Shown: in pieces, positions 13,601 through 62,822 of the stretch
How the letters are laid out: the number at the start of each line of letters is the position of its first letter
How positions within the stretch are numbered: position 1 is the stretch's first letter
Assembly (NCBI GenBank): GCA_017654935.2
Contig: CM065689.1
Location: forward strand, 61,884,606 to 61,948,605
DNA length: 64,000 nucleotides
Source: Phymorhynchus buccinoides
Taxonomy: Eukaryota > Mollusca > Gastropoda > Neogastropoda > Raphitomidae
Reading direction: 5' to 3'
Made by a program: the position numbers and the translations under genes
The notes under the pieces: generated by a model
The model's input: only the letters and a program-made list of their open reading frames with translations
The model's database searches: none
What the model was told of the DNA's origin: nothing

Positions 13601-16600
13601 TTCACCATCATCATGCACACAACTGAAGACATTAGAGGAGGGGTGTTAACTTGCCTTATGTCAAATGGACCAGTTTCACCATCATCATGCACACAACTGA
13701 AGACATTAGAGGAGGGGTGTTAACTTCCCTTATGTCAAATGGACCAGTTTCACCATCATCATGCACAACAAACTGAAGACATTAGAGGAGGGGTGTTAAC
13801 TACCCTTATGTCAAATGGACCAGTTTCACCATCATCATGCACAACAAACTGAAGACATTAGAGGAGGGGTGTTAACTTGCCTTATGTCAAATGGACCAGT
13901 TTCACCATCATCATGCACAACTGAAGACATTAGAGGAGGGGTGTTAACTTCCCTTATGTCAAATGGACCAGTTTCACCATCATCATGCACAACAAACTGA
14001 AGACATTAGAGGAGGGGTGTTAACTTCCCTTATGTCAAATGGACCAGTGTCACCATCATCATGCACAACAAACTGAAGACATTAGAGGAGGGGTGTTAAC
14101 TACCCTTATGTCAAATGGACCAGTTTCACCATCATCATGCACAACTGAAGACATTAGAGGAGGGGTGTTAACTACCCTTATGTCAAATGGACCAGTTTCA
14201 CCATCATCATGCACACAACTGAAGACATTAGAGGAGGGGTGTTAACTTCCCTTATGTCAAATGGACCAGTTTCACCATCATCATGCACAACAAACTGAAG
14301 ACATTAGAGGAGGGGTGTTAACTACCCTTATGTCAAATGGACCAGTTTCACCATCATCATGCACAACTGAAGACATTAGAGGGGTGTTAACTACCCTTAT
14401 GTCAAATGGACCAGTTTCACCATCATCATGCACAACAAACTGAAGACATTAGAGGAGGGGTGTTAACTTCCCTTATGTCAAATGGACCAGTTTCACCATC
14501 ATCATGCACAACAAACTGAAGACATTAGAGGAGGGGTGTTAACTACCCTTATGTCAAATGGACCAGTTTCACCATCATCATGCACAACAAACTGAAGACA
14601 TTAGAGGAGGGGTGTTAACTACCCTTATGTCAAATGGACCAGTGTCACCATCATCATGCACAACTGAAGACATTAGAGGGGTGTTAACTACCCTTATGTC
14701 AAATGGACCAGTTTCACCATCATCATGCACAACAAACTGAAGACATTAGAGGAGGGGTGTTAACTACCCTTATGTCAAATGGACCAGTTTCACCATCATC
14801 ATGCACACAACTGAAGACATTAGAGGAGGGGTGTTAACTTCCCTTATGTCAAATGGACCAGTTTCACCATCATCATGCACAACAAACTGAAGACATTAGA
14901 GGAGGGGTGTTAACTACCCTTATGTCAAATGGACCAGTTTCACCATCATCATGCACAACAAACTGAAGACATTAGAGGAGGGGTGTTAACTTCCCTTATG
15001 TCAAATGGACCAGTTTCACCATCATCATGCACAACTGAAGACATTAGAGGAGGGGTGTTAACTTCCCTTATGTCAAATGGACCAGTTTCACCATCATCAT
15101 GCACAACAAACTGAAGACATTAGAGGAGGGGTGTTAACTACCCTTATGTCAAATGGACCAGTTTCACCATCATCATGCACAACTGAAGACATTAGAGGAG
15201 GGGTGTTAACTTCCCTTATGTCAAATGGACCAGTTTCACCATCATCATGCACAACTGAAGACATTAGAGGAGGGGTGTTAACTACCCTTATGTCAAATGG
15301 ACCAGTTTCACCATCATCATGCACAACTGAAGACATTAGAGGAGGGGTGTTAACTTCCCTTATGTCAAATGGACCAGTGTCACCATCATCATGCACAACT
15401 GAAGACATTAGAGGAGGGGTGTTAACTTGCCTTATGTCAAATGGACCAGTTTCACCATCATCATGCACAACTGAAGACATTAGAGGAGGGGTGTTAACTT
15501 GCCTTATGTCAAATGGACCAGTTTCACCATCATCATGCACACAACTGAAGACATTAGAGGAGGGGTGTTAACTTGCCTTATGTCAAATGGACCAGTTTCA
15601 CCATCATCATGCACAACTGAAGACATTAGAGGAGGGGTGTTAACTTGCCTTATGTCAAATGGACCAGTTTCACCATCATCATGCACAACTGAAGACATTA
15701 GAGGAGGGGTGTTAACTTGCCTTATGTCAAATGGACCAGTTTCACCATCATCATGCACAACTGAAGACATTAGAGGAGGGGTGTTAACTACCCTTATGTC
15801 AAATGGACCAGTTTCACCATCATCATGCACAACTGAAGACATTAGAGGAGGGGTGTTAACTTCCCTTATGTCAAATGGACCAGTTTCACCATCATCATGC
15901 ACAACTGAAGACATTAGAGGAGGGGTGTTAACTTGCCTTATGTCAAATGGACCAGTTTCACCATCATCATGCACACAACTGAAGACATTAGAGGAGGGGT
16001 GTTAACTTCCCTTATGTCAAATGGACCAGTTTCACCATCATCATGCACAACAAACTGAAGACATTAGAGGAGGGGTGTTAACTTGCCTTATGTCAAATGG
16101 ACCAGTTTCACCATCATCATGCACACAAACTGAAGACATTAGAGGAGGGGTGTTAACTACCCTTATGTCAAATGGACCAGTTTCACCATCATCATGCACA
16201 ACTGAAGACATTAGAGGAGGGGTGTTAACTACCCTTATGTCAAATGGACCAGTTTCACCATCATCATGCACAACATTAGAAACTGAAGACATTAGAGGAG
16301 GGGTGTTAACTTGCCTTATGTCAAATGGACCAGTTTCACCATCATCATGCACAACTGAAGACATTAGAGGAGGGGTGTTAACTACCCTTATGTCAAATGG
16401 ACCAGTTTCACCATCATCATGCACAACAAACTGAAGACATTAGAGGAGGGGTGTTAACTACCCTTATGTCAAATGGACCAGTTTCACCATCATCATGCAC
16501 AACAAACTGAAGACATTAGAGGAGGGGTGTTAACTACCCTTATGTCAAATGGACCAGTTTCACCATCATCATGCACAACTGAAGACATTAGAGGGGTGTT

Positions 16601-18047
16601 AACTTCCCTTATGTCAAATGGACCAGTTTCACCATCATCATGCACAACAAACTGAAGACATTAGAGGGGTGTTAACTACCCTTATGTCAAATGGACCAGT
16701 TTCACCATCATCATGCACAACAAACTGAAGACATTAGAGGAGGGGTGTTAACTACCCTTATGTCAAATGGACCAGTTTCACCATCATCATGCACAACAAA
16801 CTGAAGACATTAGAGGAGGGGTGTTAACTACCCTTATGTCAAATGGACCAGTTTCACCATCATCATGCACAACAAACTGAAGACATTAGAGGAGGGGTGT
16901 TAACTACCCTTATGTCAAATGGACCAGTTTCACCATCATCATGCACAACTGAAGACATTAGAGGAGGGGTGTTAACTACCCTTATGTCAAATGGACCAGT
17001 TTCACCATCATCATGCACAACTGAAGACATTAGAGGAGGGGTGTTAACTACCCTTATGTCAAATGGACCAGTTTCACCATCATCATGCACAACAAACTGA
17101 AGACATTAGAGGAGGGGTGTTAACTACCCTTATGTCAAATGGACCAGTTTCACCATCATCATGCACAACAAACTGAAGACATTAGAGGAGGGGTGTTAAC
17201 TTCCCTTATGTCAAATGGACCAGTTTCACCATCATCATGCACAACTGAAGACATTAGAGGAGGGGTGTTAACTACCCTTATGTCAAATGGACCAGTTTCA
17301 CCATCATCATGCACAACAAACTGAAGACATTAGAGGAGGGGTGTTAACTTCCCTTATGTCAAATGGACCAGTTTCACCATCATCATGCACAACAAACTGA
17401 AGACATTAGAGGAGGGGTGTTAACTACCCTTATGTCAAATGGACCAGTTTCACCATCATCATGCACAACTGAAGACATTAGAGGAGGGGTGTTAACTACC
17501 CTTATGTCAAATGGACCAGTTTCACCATCATCATGCACAACAAACTGAAGACATTAGAGGAGGGGTGTTAACTTGCCTTATGTCAAATGGACCAGTTTCA
17601 CCATCATCATGCACAACAAACTGAAGACATTAGAGGAGGGGTGTTAACTACCCTTATGTCAAATGGACCAGTTTCACCATCATCATGCACAACAAACTGA
17701 AGACATTAGAGGAGGGGTGTTAACTTGCCTTATGTCAAATGGACCAGTTTCACCATCATCATGCACAACAAACTGAAGACATTAGAGGGGTGTTAACTTC
17801 CCTTATGTCAAATGGACCAGTTTCACCATCATCATGCACAACAAACTGAAGACATTAGAGGAGGGGTGTTAACTTGCCTTATGTCAAATGGACCAGTTTC
17901 ACCATCATCATGCACAACAAACTGAAGACATTAGAGGAGGGGTGTTAACTACCCTTATGTCAAATGGACCAGTTTCACCATCATCATGCACAACAAACTG
18001 AAGACATTAGAGGGGTGTTAACTTCCCTTAAGTCAAATGGACCAGTT
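7607..18047. repeat. ~72-bp tandem array, ~140 copies
   Basis: The base unit is 72 bp: CACAACTGAAGACATTAGAG, GAGGGGTGTTAACTTCCCTT, ATGTCAAATGGACCAGTTTC, ACCATCATCATG. Variants are 76 bp (ACAACAAACT), 74 bp (ACACAACT) and 68 bp (AGAGGGG instead of AGAGGAGGGG). Substitutions concentrate at one dinucleotide, TTAACTTCCC/TTAACTTGCC/TTAACTACCC, and at GTTTCACC/GTGTCACC. Stretches of 72-bp units leave both strands open, but the other lengths break the frame repeatedly, so this is not a coding repeat. It resumes at 18861. Confidence 0.96.
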
Positions 18048-18860
18048 CAGACCTGTTTACCCTTATAATGAAAAACCCGGAATTTGCCACCGAAAAACCC
18101 GGAATTTGAGAACAAAAACCGGAATTCATATGATCTGTACACGACTCGCGATAAAGCGGTTTCTTGTTCTTCTCCTTTCCACGAACATCGGCGTCGATTT
18201 TCAATATTGTGATGATTTCTTGGCTCAATTTTGCCAGAAAAGTTTTATTAGTAAATTCAGTCACTAATTCTTAGTCAATTTTAGTATAAAACAAGCTGGA
18301 AAAAGCAAAATACCTGGAAATGTCCACGATGGGACAGAGAAAAATCACTCGGCCGCGGATCGGCGGATGCCAAGTTGCAACTCGGCGCCATCGCGATCAA
18401 TTTTGACTTCATTTTCCGTTGAAAACTTCAAAATTCTCACATCATCGTATTTTCCAGTGATAATATAATCTAAATTGACTCATTTCAAGCCCTAATTACA
18501 ATCTCTACCATTAAAAAACTGCCTGGAAAGCTCTTCGAATCGACAGTAAAAGTCTGGCCGCCATTTGCTCAGTCCCGAAATAGATCGACCAAAATAAAAA
18601 CATTATTTCACCCCTTTAACCAATGAAAATGCAGCATTTAATGCATGTGACGTCAAGCACAACCCCTTTTCTGATGACGTAGTGTGTTAGGTACACGTTT
18701 CGGTCAACCCTTGCGTCTTTTCATACGAACGGAAACAAATAATAGACGGTTTTTTCGAAATCCGGAATTTTCAGCGTTCACCCGGAATTTACTATTTTAC
18801 CCGGAATTTTAGCAAATTTCCGGAATAATTCCGGCTAAACCGGAATGGTAAACAGACCTG
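18048..18860. mobile_element. 813-bp transposon inserted in the 72-bp array
   Basis: The termini CAGACCTGTTTACC and CAGGTCTGTTTACC (right end, reverse complement) match at 12 of 14. The array sequence CCAGTT is duplicated on both sides (18042-18047, 18861-18866), a 6-bp target duplication. Subterminal CCGGAATTT motifs recur at both ends. No transposase frame is present. The superfamily is unassigned; the ends look hAT-like but the 6-bp duplication is atypical. Confidence 0.8.
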
Positions 18861-19057
18861 CCAGTTTCACCATCATCATGCACAACAAACTGAAGACAGT
18901 AGAGGAGGGGTGTTAACTTCCCTTATGTCAAATGGACCAGTTTCACCATCATCATGCACAACAAACTGAAGACATTAGAGGAGGGGTGTTAACTTCCCTT
19001 ATGTCAAATGGACCAGTTTCACCATCATCATGCACAACACTGAAGGTCTGAAGACAT
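18861..19057. repeat. End of the 72-bp array
   Basis: About 2.5 units after the transposon, ending in a degenerate copy (CACAACACTGAAGGTCTGAAG). Confidence 0.92.
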
Positions 19058-19757
19058 TAGCCGCACCACTCCATCTAAACAGTCCTTTGCATAATACTTG
19101 AGATACAAGCGACAAGTGACAGACGAACAGCCACTGTGATTGTGACTAAAATAACACTTGCCCAAGGTTGTCCCCAAACTGAGACCCTGCAGCTTATGTG
19201 ATTAATAAAATAATTTTGTGTAAAAGATAGGGGGTGCTCCTTATAACAAGGTGCAGCTTACAGCCCGAGAAACATGGAAGCATCATGGTGAAAATGATGT
19301 TTTACGTCCTATCGGTCGGTCATAGACACATATGGGACATTTGTAAATACAAAGATGTTGGGAACAATACTGGGTGCAATGCCCGGAGGCAGTGCAACAC
19401 CAGTAAAGTCCCGAGTTTTTAACATTATAGATAGGTGTAGCGGTAACCATGCCTCAGTGAAACCTCATCGGGTATGGTGCTGCCACAGTTGATTCTTCAA
19501 AGTTACATGGAAGCATCAATGCACTAATTAATGCAAAGAGCTGACATGTGTGACCAGAAATGATGGGTTTTGTTTTAAGTGCATTGAATTCATTAACATA
19601 ATTATCTTTGAAAACAAATCTAATTGTGACAAGAAATGCAGCAAACAATTGACAACCAATGCCGTGAACTGACCCAAATTAATGCAGAATAAAAAGAAAA
19701 GACCATTATATTAATGCACAAAAGTGATCTTTTATTTACACTGAGAAAGAAAAAGAA
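19058..19757. other. Unannotated unique sequence
   Basis: Unique sequence between the 72-bp array and the DIRS element. No coding region or element recognised. Confidence 0.5.
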
Positions 19758-20310
19758 TGGTAGATTTTGTATTAATCTTACTATCTATTTAATTAAATTA
19801 ATTACCAACACTCAAAACAATAGCATAACATACTTATTGGCTGGAAAAACCTAAAGCGTAAACGCTTAGTTACCAAAGAAACAAAGAGTAAGTCACTCTA
19901 GTGACCGTGGGGTTATCCCCCTTTTCCACTTCCGGTCACGTAATTCCACTTCCTTCCCCAACTCATTCCTATTTACCCCAGCATCAGGAGGGAGGATGGG
20001 TGGGAACCTTTGGTTGTTTTGAGTGTTGGTAAGTATTTAATTATATAGATAGTAAGATTAATAAAAAAAATCTACCAATCTAATATAATCATACTGTACC
20101 AACACTCAAAACAATAGCAGACTACCAACGAGGTGGAGGGTGATGCGTATAAGCGAACAAGGGAAGAATGAAAACCAATATACAGCATATACATTCAAAT
20201 TCCCTGAAACATCACATATTAAATTCCATAATACTCCAATCTCTTTTCCCCCATAGGTCATAACATGACTTACCCCAGAAGGGAACGGTAGAGAACAATA
20301 CTTACGAGAG

Positions 20311-21400
20311 TTAGCAGGAGATGGGAGTACGAGCAACGACAGCCCGCCTGATGGCATACGAGTTGTCTGTCCTCTTGACGGATACGTCCCTCAGGTAGAA
20401 ACTTAGGAACGTATTGACGGAACGCCATGTGGCCGCCTCCATGACCTTGGCGAGGGGGACTCCTCTGGAGAGCGCCAGGGAAGCACTGATTGCCCGAACT
20501 TCATGCGCTCTGGGGTTGACCGGCAAAGAAGAACTAGAGCTGGCATAAGACAGTTTAACAGTTTCTACCAACCATCTAGAGATAGTGGACTAAGAAAGAT
20601 CCTTGTCATACTTCTTGTTCAGAGAAATGAACAGACGTCTCTTAGTACCCCTGAAGGATCTTGTGCGAGAAAGGTAGTGTCTTAGACAGCGAACTGGACA
20701 AATGTGAATCTCTGAGTCATCACTGCAAAGGATGGGATCCAAACTAGAGATAGTAACGGTCACAAAGTCGACATCACCTGGCTGGGTCTTAGCTCTGAAC
20801 TCAGGGAGAAGAGAAAGCGTAACCGACGTACCAGAAGGGTCGAACTCGACGTCTTGAGGGAGACCACTAAGAGAATGGATACCACTGACCCTACGAGTAG
20901 AGGCAAGAGCGATCAAGAATAGAGTTTTGTAGGACAACATCTTGAGGGAAAGATTGCCTAGCGGCTCACATTTATCTCTTAGAAAATTCAAGACTAAGAA
21001 CACGTCCCACTGAGGGAAACGAACACAGCGTGAGGGAGTCCTAAGCTTCACTGCATCGATGAAGTGTGAAACGTAAGGAGAGGCTAGAGCAGACACTGAA
21101 CGGGAACCAAGATCTGTAGCCCGAAAGAGTCTTAGCCGAGAGGTTCTTTTCCGAATAGAGGTGAGACAAAAAATGAACAAACTCAACTGCCGACGGGCGC
21201 AGAGGATCGATCTTATGACTTTTACAGTACAAAAACCACGAACGCCAGCGAAGGTTGTACAGGGTGTTCGTACTCTGTCTTCTGGAAGCAAGCAGGAGAT
21301 CAACTGACCTCCTGGCAAAGCCTTGACGAAGCAGGCCTAACCTCATAGTTTCCAGGCGGTCAATTTGAGCACGCCTGGGTTTGAATGTCCGATTCCTGTT
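20311..21400 (-). pseudogene. DIRS tyrosine recombinase, frameshifted
   Basis: The N-terminal SAM-like part (RQGFARRSVDLLLASRRQST, WRSWFLYC) is in one frame to about 21150. The catalytic part continues in another frame (21318-20590: LASTRRVSGIHSLSGLPQ with the first Arg), then after an in-frame TAG (about 20590) in 20571-20311: NPRAHEVRAISAS gives His-x-x-Arg and FLSFYLRDV gives the nucleophile Tyr. One frameshift and one stop make it non-functional as it stands. Confidence 0.82.
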
Positions 21401-21720
21401 CGAGGCTGAACCAGAGTTTTTGGGGTCAGGTGGAGGTGGAGAGGAGGAGCCTTTGCCAGGGCCAGAACTTCCGGGAACCAGGGACTGGTTGGCCAGAAGG
21501 GAGTGATCAGATTGAGCTGTGGGGAGTCCCTTGCCGCCTTCTCCAGTACCTTCGGGATCAGGGATGTCGGAGGAAAAGCGTACGCGCAGAGGTTGGTCCA
21601 ACGGAACGTGAACGCGTTGCGAGCGTACGCCTGAGGGTCCTTGACAGGGGAGACATACAGGGGCAGGCGAGAGTTGTGTCGAGTCGCAAAGAGGTCTACC
21701 CACGGCTTTCCCCAGAGATC

Positions 21721-22443
21721 TCACACCGGTCGAAGAACTTGGTGTGCAATTGTCCACTCTGTAGGCAGGATCTGGGACGACCTGCTTAACTGGTCCGCGA
21801 TGACGTTGAGTTTGCCGGGTACAAACTCCACAGAAAGGGCGATATCCTGGCTGTGAGCCCACAACAGAATGTTCTCGGCCGCCAGAGAGAGAGAGGTCGA
21901 CTTCGTCCCACCCTGACGACGCAGGTAGGACAGGCAGGCTGTGTTGTCGCTTGCGACGGTCACCCACTGCCCGTGAAGGAGAGGAGCGAAGTGGAGAAGA
22001 GCGAGATGAACAGCCTCCATTTCTAGGAGGTTGATGTGAAGAGGGGTGTGCTCTTGAGTCCACAGTCCGGAGATCTCATCGTGATCGATATGGGCTCCCC
22101 AGCCTGCTCTTGAGGCGTCCGTGAACAGGAAAAACTGCGTCCTTAGCACACGGATTGGAACTGAACTGTTTATCCAAGCCTGGTCTTGCCACTGACACAC
22201 TGATTGACGCAGCCAAGGGCCGACTGGAACTACACTCTCCAACAACGAACGTCCGTCTACAAACATCCTCATCCGTTGAATTTCGGAAGGCGTCCTGAGG
22301 AAGCAACGTAGGAGGGGACCTGGAGACCTGTGCAGAAGGACAGATAGCAGAATCCTCCCCAGCCGGGGAGGTGGAAGACATGATTGCTGGCACCGACACA
22401 ACGAGACCACTATTCTGTAGGTGACGGATGAATGCATCGACAT
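21721..22443 (-). pseudogene. DIRS RT C-terminal tail and RNase H
   Basis: 240-codon frame. RNase H begins at about residue 103 with FFLFTDASRAGWGAH (Asp109), then the Glu of INLLEMEA (Glu141), the Asp of VASDNTACL (Asp166), and ADQLSR (Asp217), giving the D-E-D-D set. The first ~100 residues match the RT-RNase H connection of DIRS polyproteins. The RT active-site region is missing upstream. Confidence 0.82.
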
Positions 22444-22462
22444 TTTCGGGAGTTTGCGCGGA

Positions 22463-22771
22463 TTAATTTTGTTCAGACTTTGACGGAGTGCGCACAGTGG
22501 TTGTGGACTCCGTTTTAGATGGAGAAACTGCCGTTCCTAGAACAGGTTTGACCGAAATTTCCGATGAAGATTTTGTGTGCGAAACTTTTGAGTCTGACTT
22601 CGACGACTTTCGAACCGAAGATTTTTGGGAAGATCTTGAAGAAGATGACCTGGGCGAAACGAAACGCCCGACATTGTCGCGAACAAGAATAGCCGACTTC
22701 GAATCCTTCGAAGATGGAACACGAGGGACCTTCGAGGGAGAGTCCCCAAAATTATCGTCCATGACGACCAA
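22463..22771 (-). pseudogene. DIRS gag-like N-terminal fragment
   Basis: 102-codon frame, rich in Ser, Lys and Arg with repeated SSS/SKS motifs, following the left end of the DIRS element. It is typical of the first ORF of such elements in composition only. It stops 20 bp before the RT/RNase H frame, and the intervening RT coding sequence appears deleted. Confidence 0.55.
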
Positions 22772-23378
22772 AGAAAAACTAAATAAAAAATCTTTTCACA
22801 AAGTTTAATCAAAAACTAAAGAAACCAGAAAACTAACAGAGTTGCTAAACAAAGCAAATCCACAAGAACCAAACGACTGCAGAGCTAAAACTTGAAAAAC
22901 CGCAGTCCAAAGAAAATTTAAAAAATGGCTACCTAACCAGTTTGAACACCGGCTAGACCAAACGACAACATTAAATTTCTAAACTTCAAAACTAGGAATT
23001 GAAGAAGAAAAAGAAAACGAGGACTAGCTACTAACAGCAAGCTAGCACCAAGGCAAACTACAGAACCAGAACAAACCCACCAAGAACGCTTGAAAATGAA
23101 TTTGAATGGGAGGAAGGTTTATCATCAACAGCCTTGAAGCATGGTAAATAGAGAATGAGTTGGGGACGGAAGTGGATATACGTGACCGGAAGTGGGAAAG
23201 GGGGGATAACCCCACGGTCACTAGAGTGACTTACTCTTTGTTATTTGGTAACTAAGCGTTTACGCTTTAGTTTTTTTCCAGCCAATAAGTATGTATGCTA
23301 TTGTTTTTTGAGTGTTGGTACAGTATGATTATATTAGATAGAGTATTTTGCAAAGAAACAAAAGACACATGTGGTTAC

Positions 23379-24511
23379 GCTTGATGCCTTGAAGGAAACA
23401 TAATAACCATTTGAACATATTGCACAGACACAGGCTTGATGCCTTGAAGGAAACATAATAACCATTTGAACATATTGCAGACACAGGCTGATGCCTTGAA
23501 GGAAACATAACCATTTGAACATATTGCACAGACACAGGCTTCATGCCTTGAAGGAAAGATAACCATTTGAACATATTGCACAGACACAGGCTTGATGCCT
23601 TGAAGGAAACATAATAACCATTTGAACATATTGCAGACACAGGCTGATGCCTTGAAGGAAACATAACCATTTGAACATATTGCACAGACACAGGCTTGAT
23701 GCCTTGAAGGAAACATAACCATTTGAACATATTGCACAGACACAGGCTTGATGCCTTGAAGGAAACATAACCATTTGAACATATTGCACAGACACAGGCT
23801 TGATGCCTTGAAGGAAACATAACCATTTGAACATATTACACAGACACAGGCTTGATGCCTTGAAGGAAACATAACCATTTGAACATATTGCACAGACACA
23901 GGCTTGATGCCTTGAAGGAAACATAACCATTTGAACATATTGCACAGACACAGGCTTGATGCCTTGAAGGAAACATAACCATTTGAACATATTACACAGA
24001 CACAGGCTTGATGCCTTGAAGGAAACATAATAACCATTTGAACATATTGCACAGACACAGGCTGATGCCTTGAAGGAAACATAACCATTTGAACATATTG
24101 CACAGACACAGGCTGATGCCTTGAAGGAAACATAACCATTTGAACATATTGCACAGACACAGGCTGATGCCTTGAAGGAAAGATAACCATTTGAACATAT
24201 TGCACAGACACAGGCTGATGCCTTGAAGGAAACAACCATTTGAACATATTGCACAGACACAGGCTGATGCCTTGAAGGAAACAACCATTTGAACATATTG
24301 CACAGACACAGGCTGATGCCTTGAAGGAAACAACCATTTGAACATATTGCACAGACACAGGCTGATGCCTTGAAGGAAAGATAACCATTTGAACATATTG
24401 CACAGACACAGGCTGATGCCTTGAAGGAAACATAACCATTTGAACATATTGCACAGACACAGGCTGATGCCTTGAAGGAAAATAACCATTTGAACATATT
24501 GCACAGACAAG
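23379..24511. repeat. ~51-bp tandem array, ~22 copies
   Basis: The unit is CTTGATGCCTTGAAGGAAAC, ATAACCATTTGAACATATTG, CACAGACACAGG. Length variants arise from CTTGATG/CTGATG, AACATAATAACC/AACATAACC/AACAACC and TTGCACAGAC/TTGCAGAC. It lies between the DIRS element and the 3' flank of AP1M1. Open minus-strand frames are repeat artefacts. Confidence 0.93.
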
Positions 24512-25243
24512 AGGCAGTGCCACTCTTCGCCGAGCTTTTAGGGTAATTGCCTATGAAGCTTACAGCGTAATTGCCTATCTCAAACTAAAGCAAACTTTTG
24601 CGAGAACGGCTTCAAAAGAACCCCACTCCCACTCCCCATGGGGATACCAGGGGGTCTTTTATAAAACAGTTCCCCCACCTTCTGAAAGTTATGTGCTTGT
24701 AACTTCCTCTAATGTGCCACTCTTTGACTCTTCCTTTTCCCTTTGCTTTCTATCATCTACTATCTTTCTGGCTTATTGGCACATTCTCCTGCCTTTTCCC
24801 TTTGCTTTCTATCATCTACTATCTTTCTGGCTTATTGGCACATTCTCCTGCCTTTAAAAAAAAAAAATCTTCCAAATAACTTTTCTCCTTTGACCTCTTC
24901 AGAAATCAGAATGTGTTAGCTGTAGGCAACGGGGAGACCAGTGAAAACTGAAAACCGGACGCATACGTACCTTACCCATTATGGCCATATGGCCTAGGAA
25001 CTCAGAAGAAAAAGAACAGCTGGAACAAAAACCACGATCCCAAATCATGGCTGAGGTAATTCTGAGAAAACTGCTCAAGTCCAAGAGTGAGTTCCGCATT
25101 GATAGTTTCTCATTTTCTCAAACTTGCAACAACAAAAAACTAGATAGGCAGTTATCCTACAAGCGCGATAACTTGTTCCGCGAATTGTGGTCCCATGACT
25201 TGTCTCCCTTTATGATCCTCGATGACCAGTGGTCTCCCCTGAC
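24512..25243 (-). other. 3' UTR / 3' flank of AP1M1
   Basis: Non-coding sequence after the AP1M1 stop, down to the 51-bp array at 24511. It contains a copy of a dispersed SINE-like element (about 24638-25020). A stretch of ~60 bp inside that copy (24732-24790) is repeated at 24795-24855. The 3' UTR boundary cannot be placed from sequence. Confidence 0.5.
24638..25020 (+). mobile_element. SINE-like dispersed element, copy 1
   Basis: Related to the copies at 26866 and 61832. It contains an internal ~60-bp duplication (CTTTGCTTTCTATCATCTAC...CACATTCTCCTGCC twice), and a short A tract interrupts the middle. It lies just 3' of the AP1M1 stop codon. Confidence 0.65.
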
Positions 25244-62817
<37,574 letters not shown>

Positions 62818-62822
62818 CTGCA

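Larger units (their letters stand above)
19758..23341 (-). mobile_element. DIRS-type tyrosine-recombinase retrotransposon, internally deleted
   Basis: ~3.6 kb. Inverted terminal repeats of ~150 bp or more lie at about 19800-19970 and 23152-23320 (CTAAAGCGTAAACGCTTAGT, GTCACTCTAGTGACCGTGGG). An internal complementary region at 20013-20119 contains the complement of both outer ends joined, the diagnostic DIRS-1 arrangement. The minus strand encodes, in order, a Ser/Lys-rich gag-like piece, an RT tail plus RNase H, and a broken tyrosine recombinase. The catalytic RT palm (and any methyltransferase) is absent, so it cannot be autonomous. Confidence 0.88.

Noticed and set aside
7607..19057. CRISPR-like direct repeats
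   Set aside because: Units are contiguous with no unique spacers, in a eukaryotic context.
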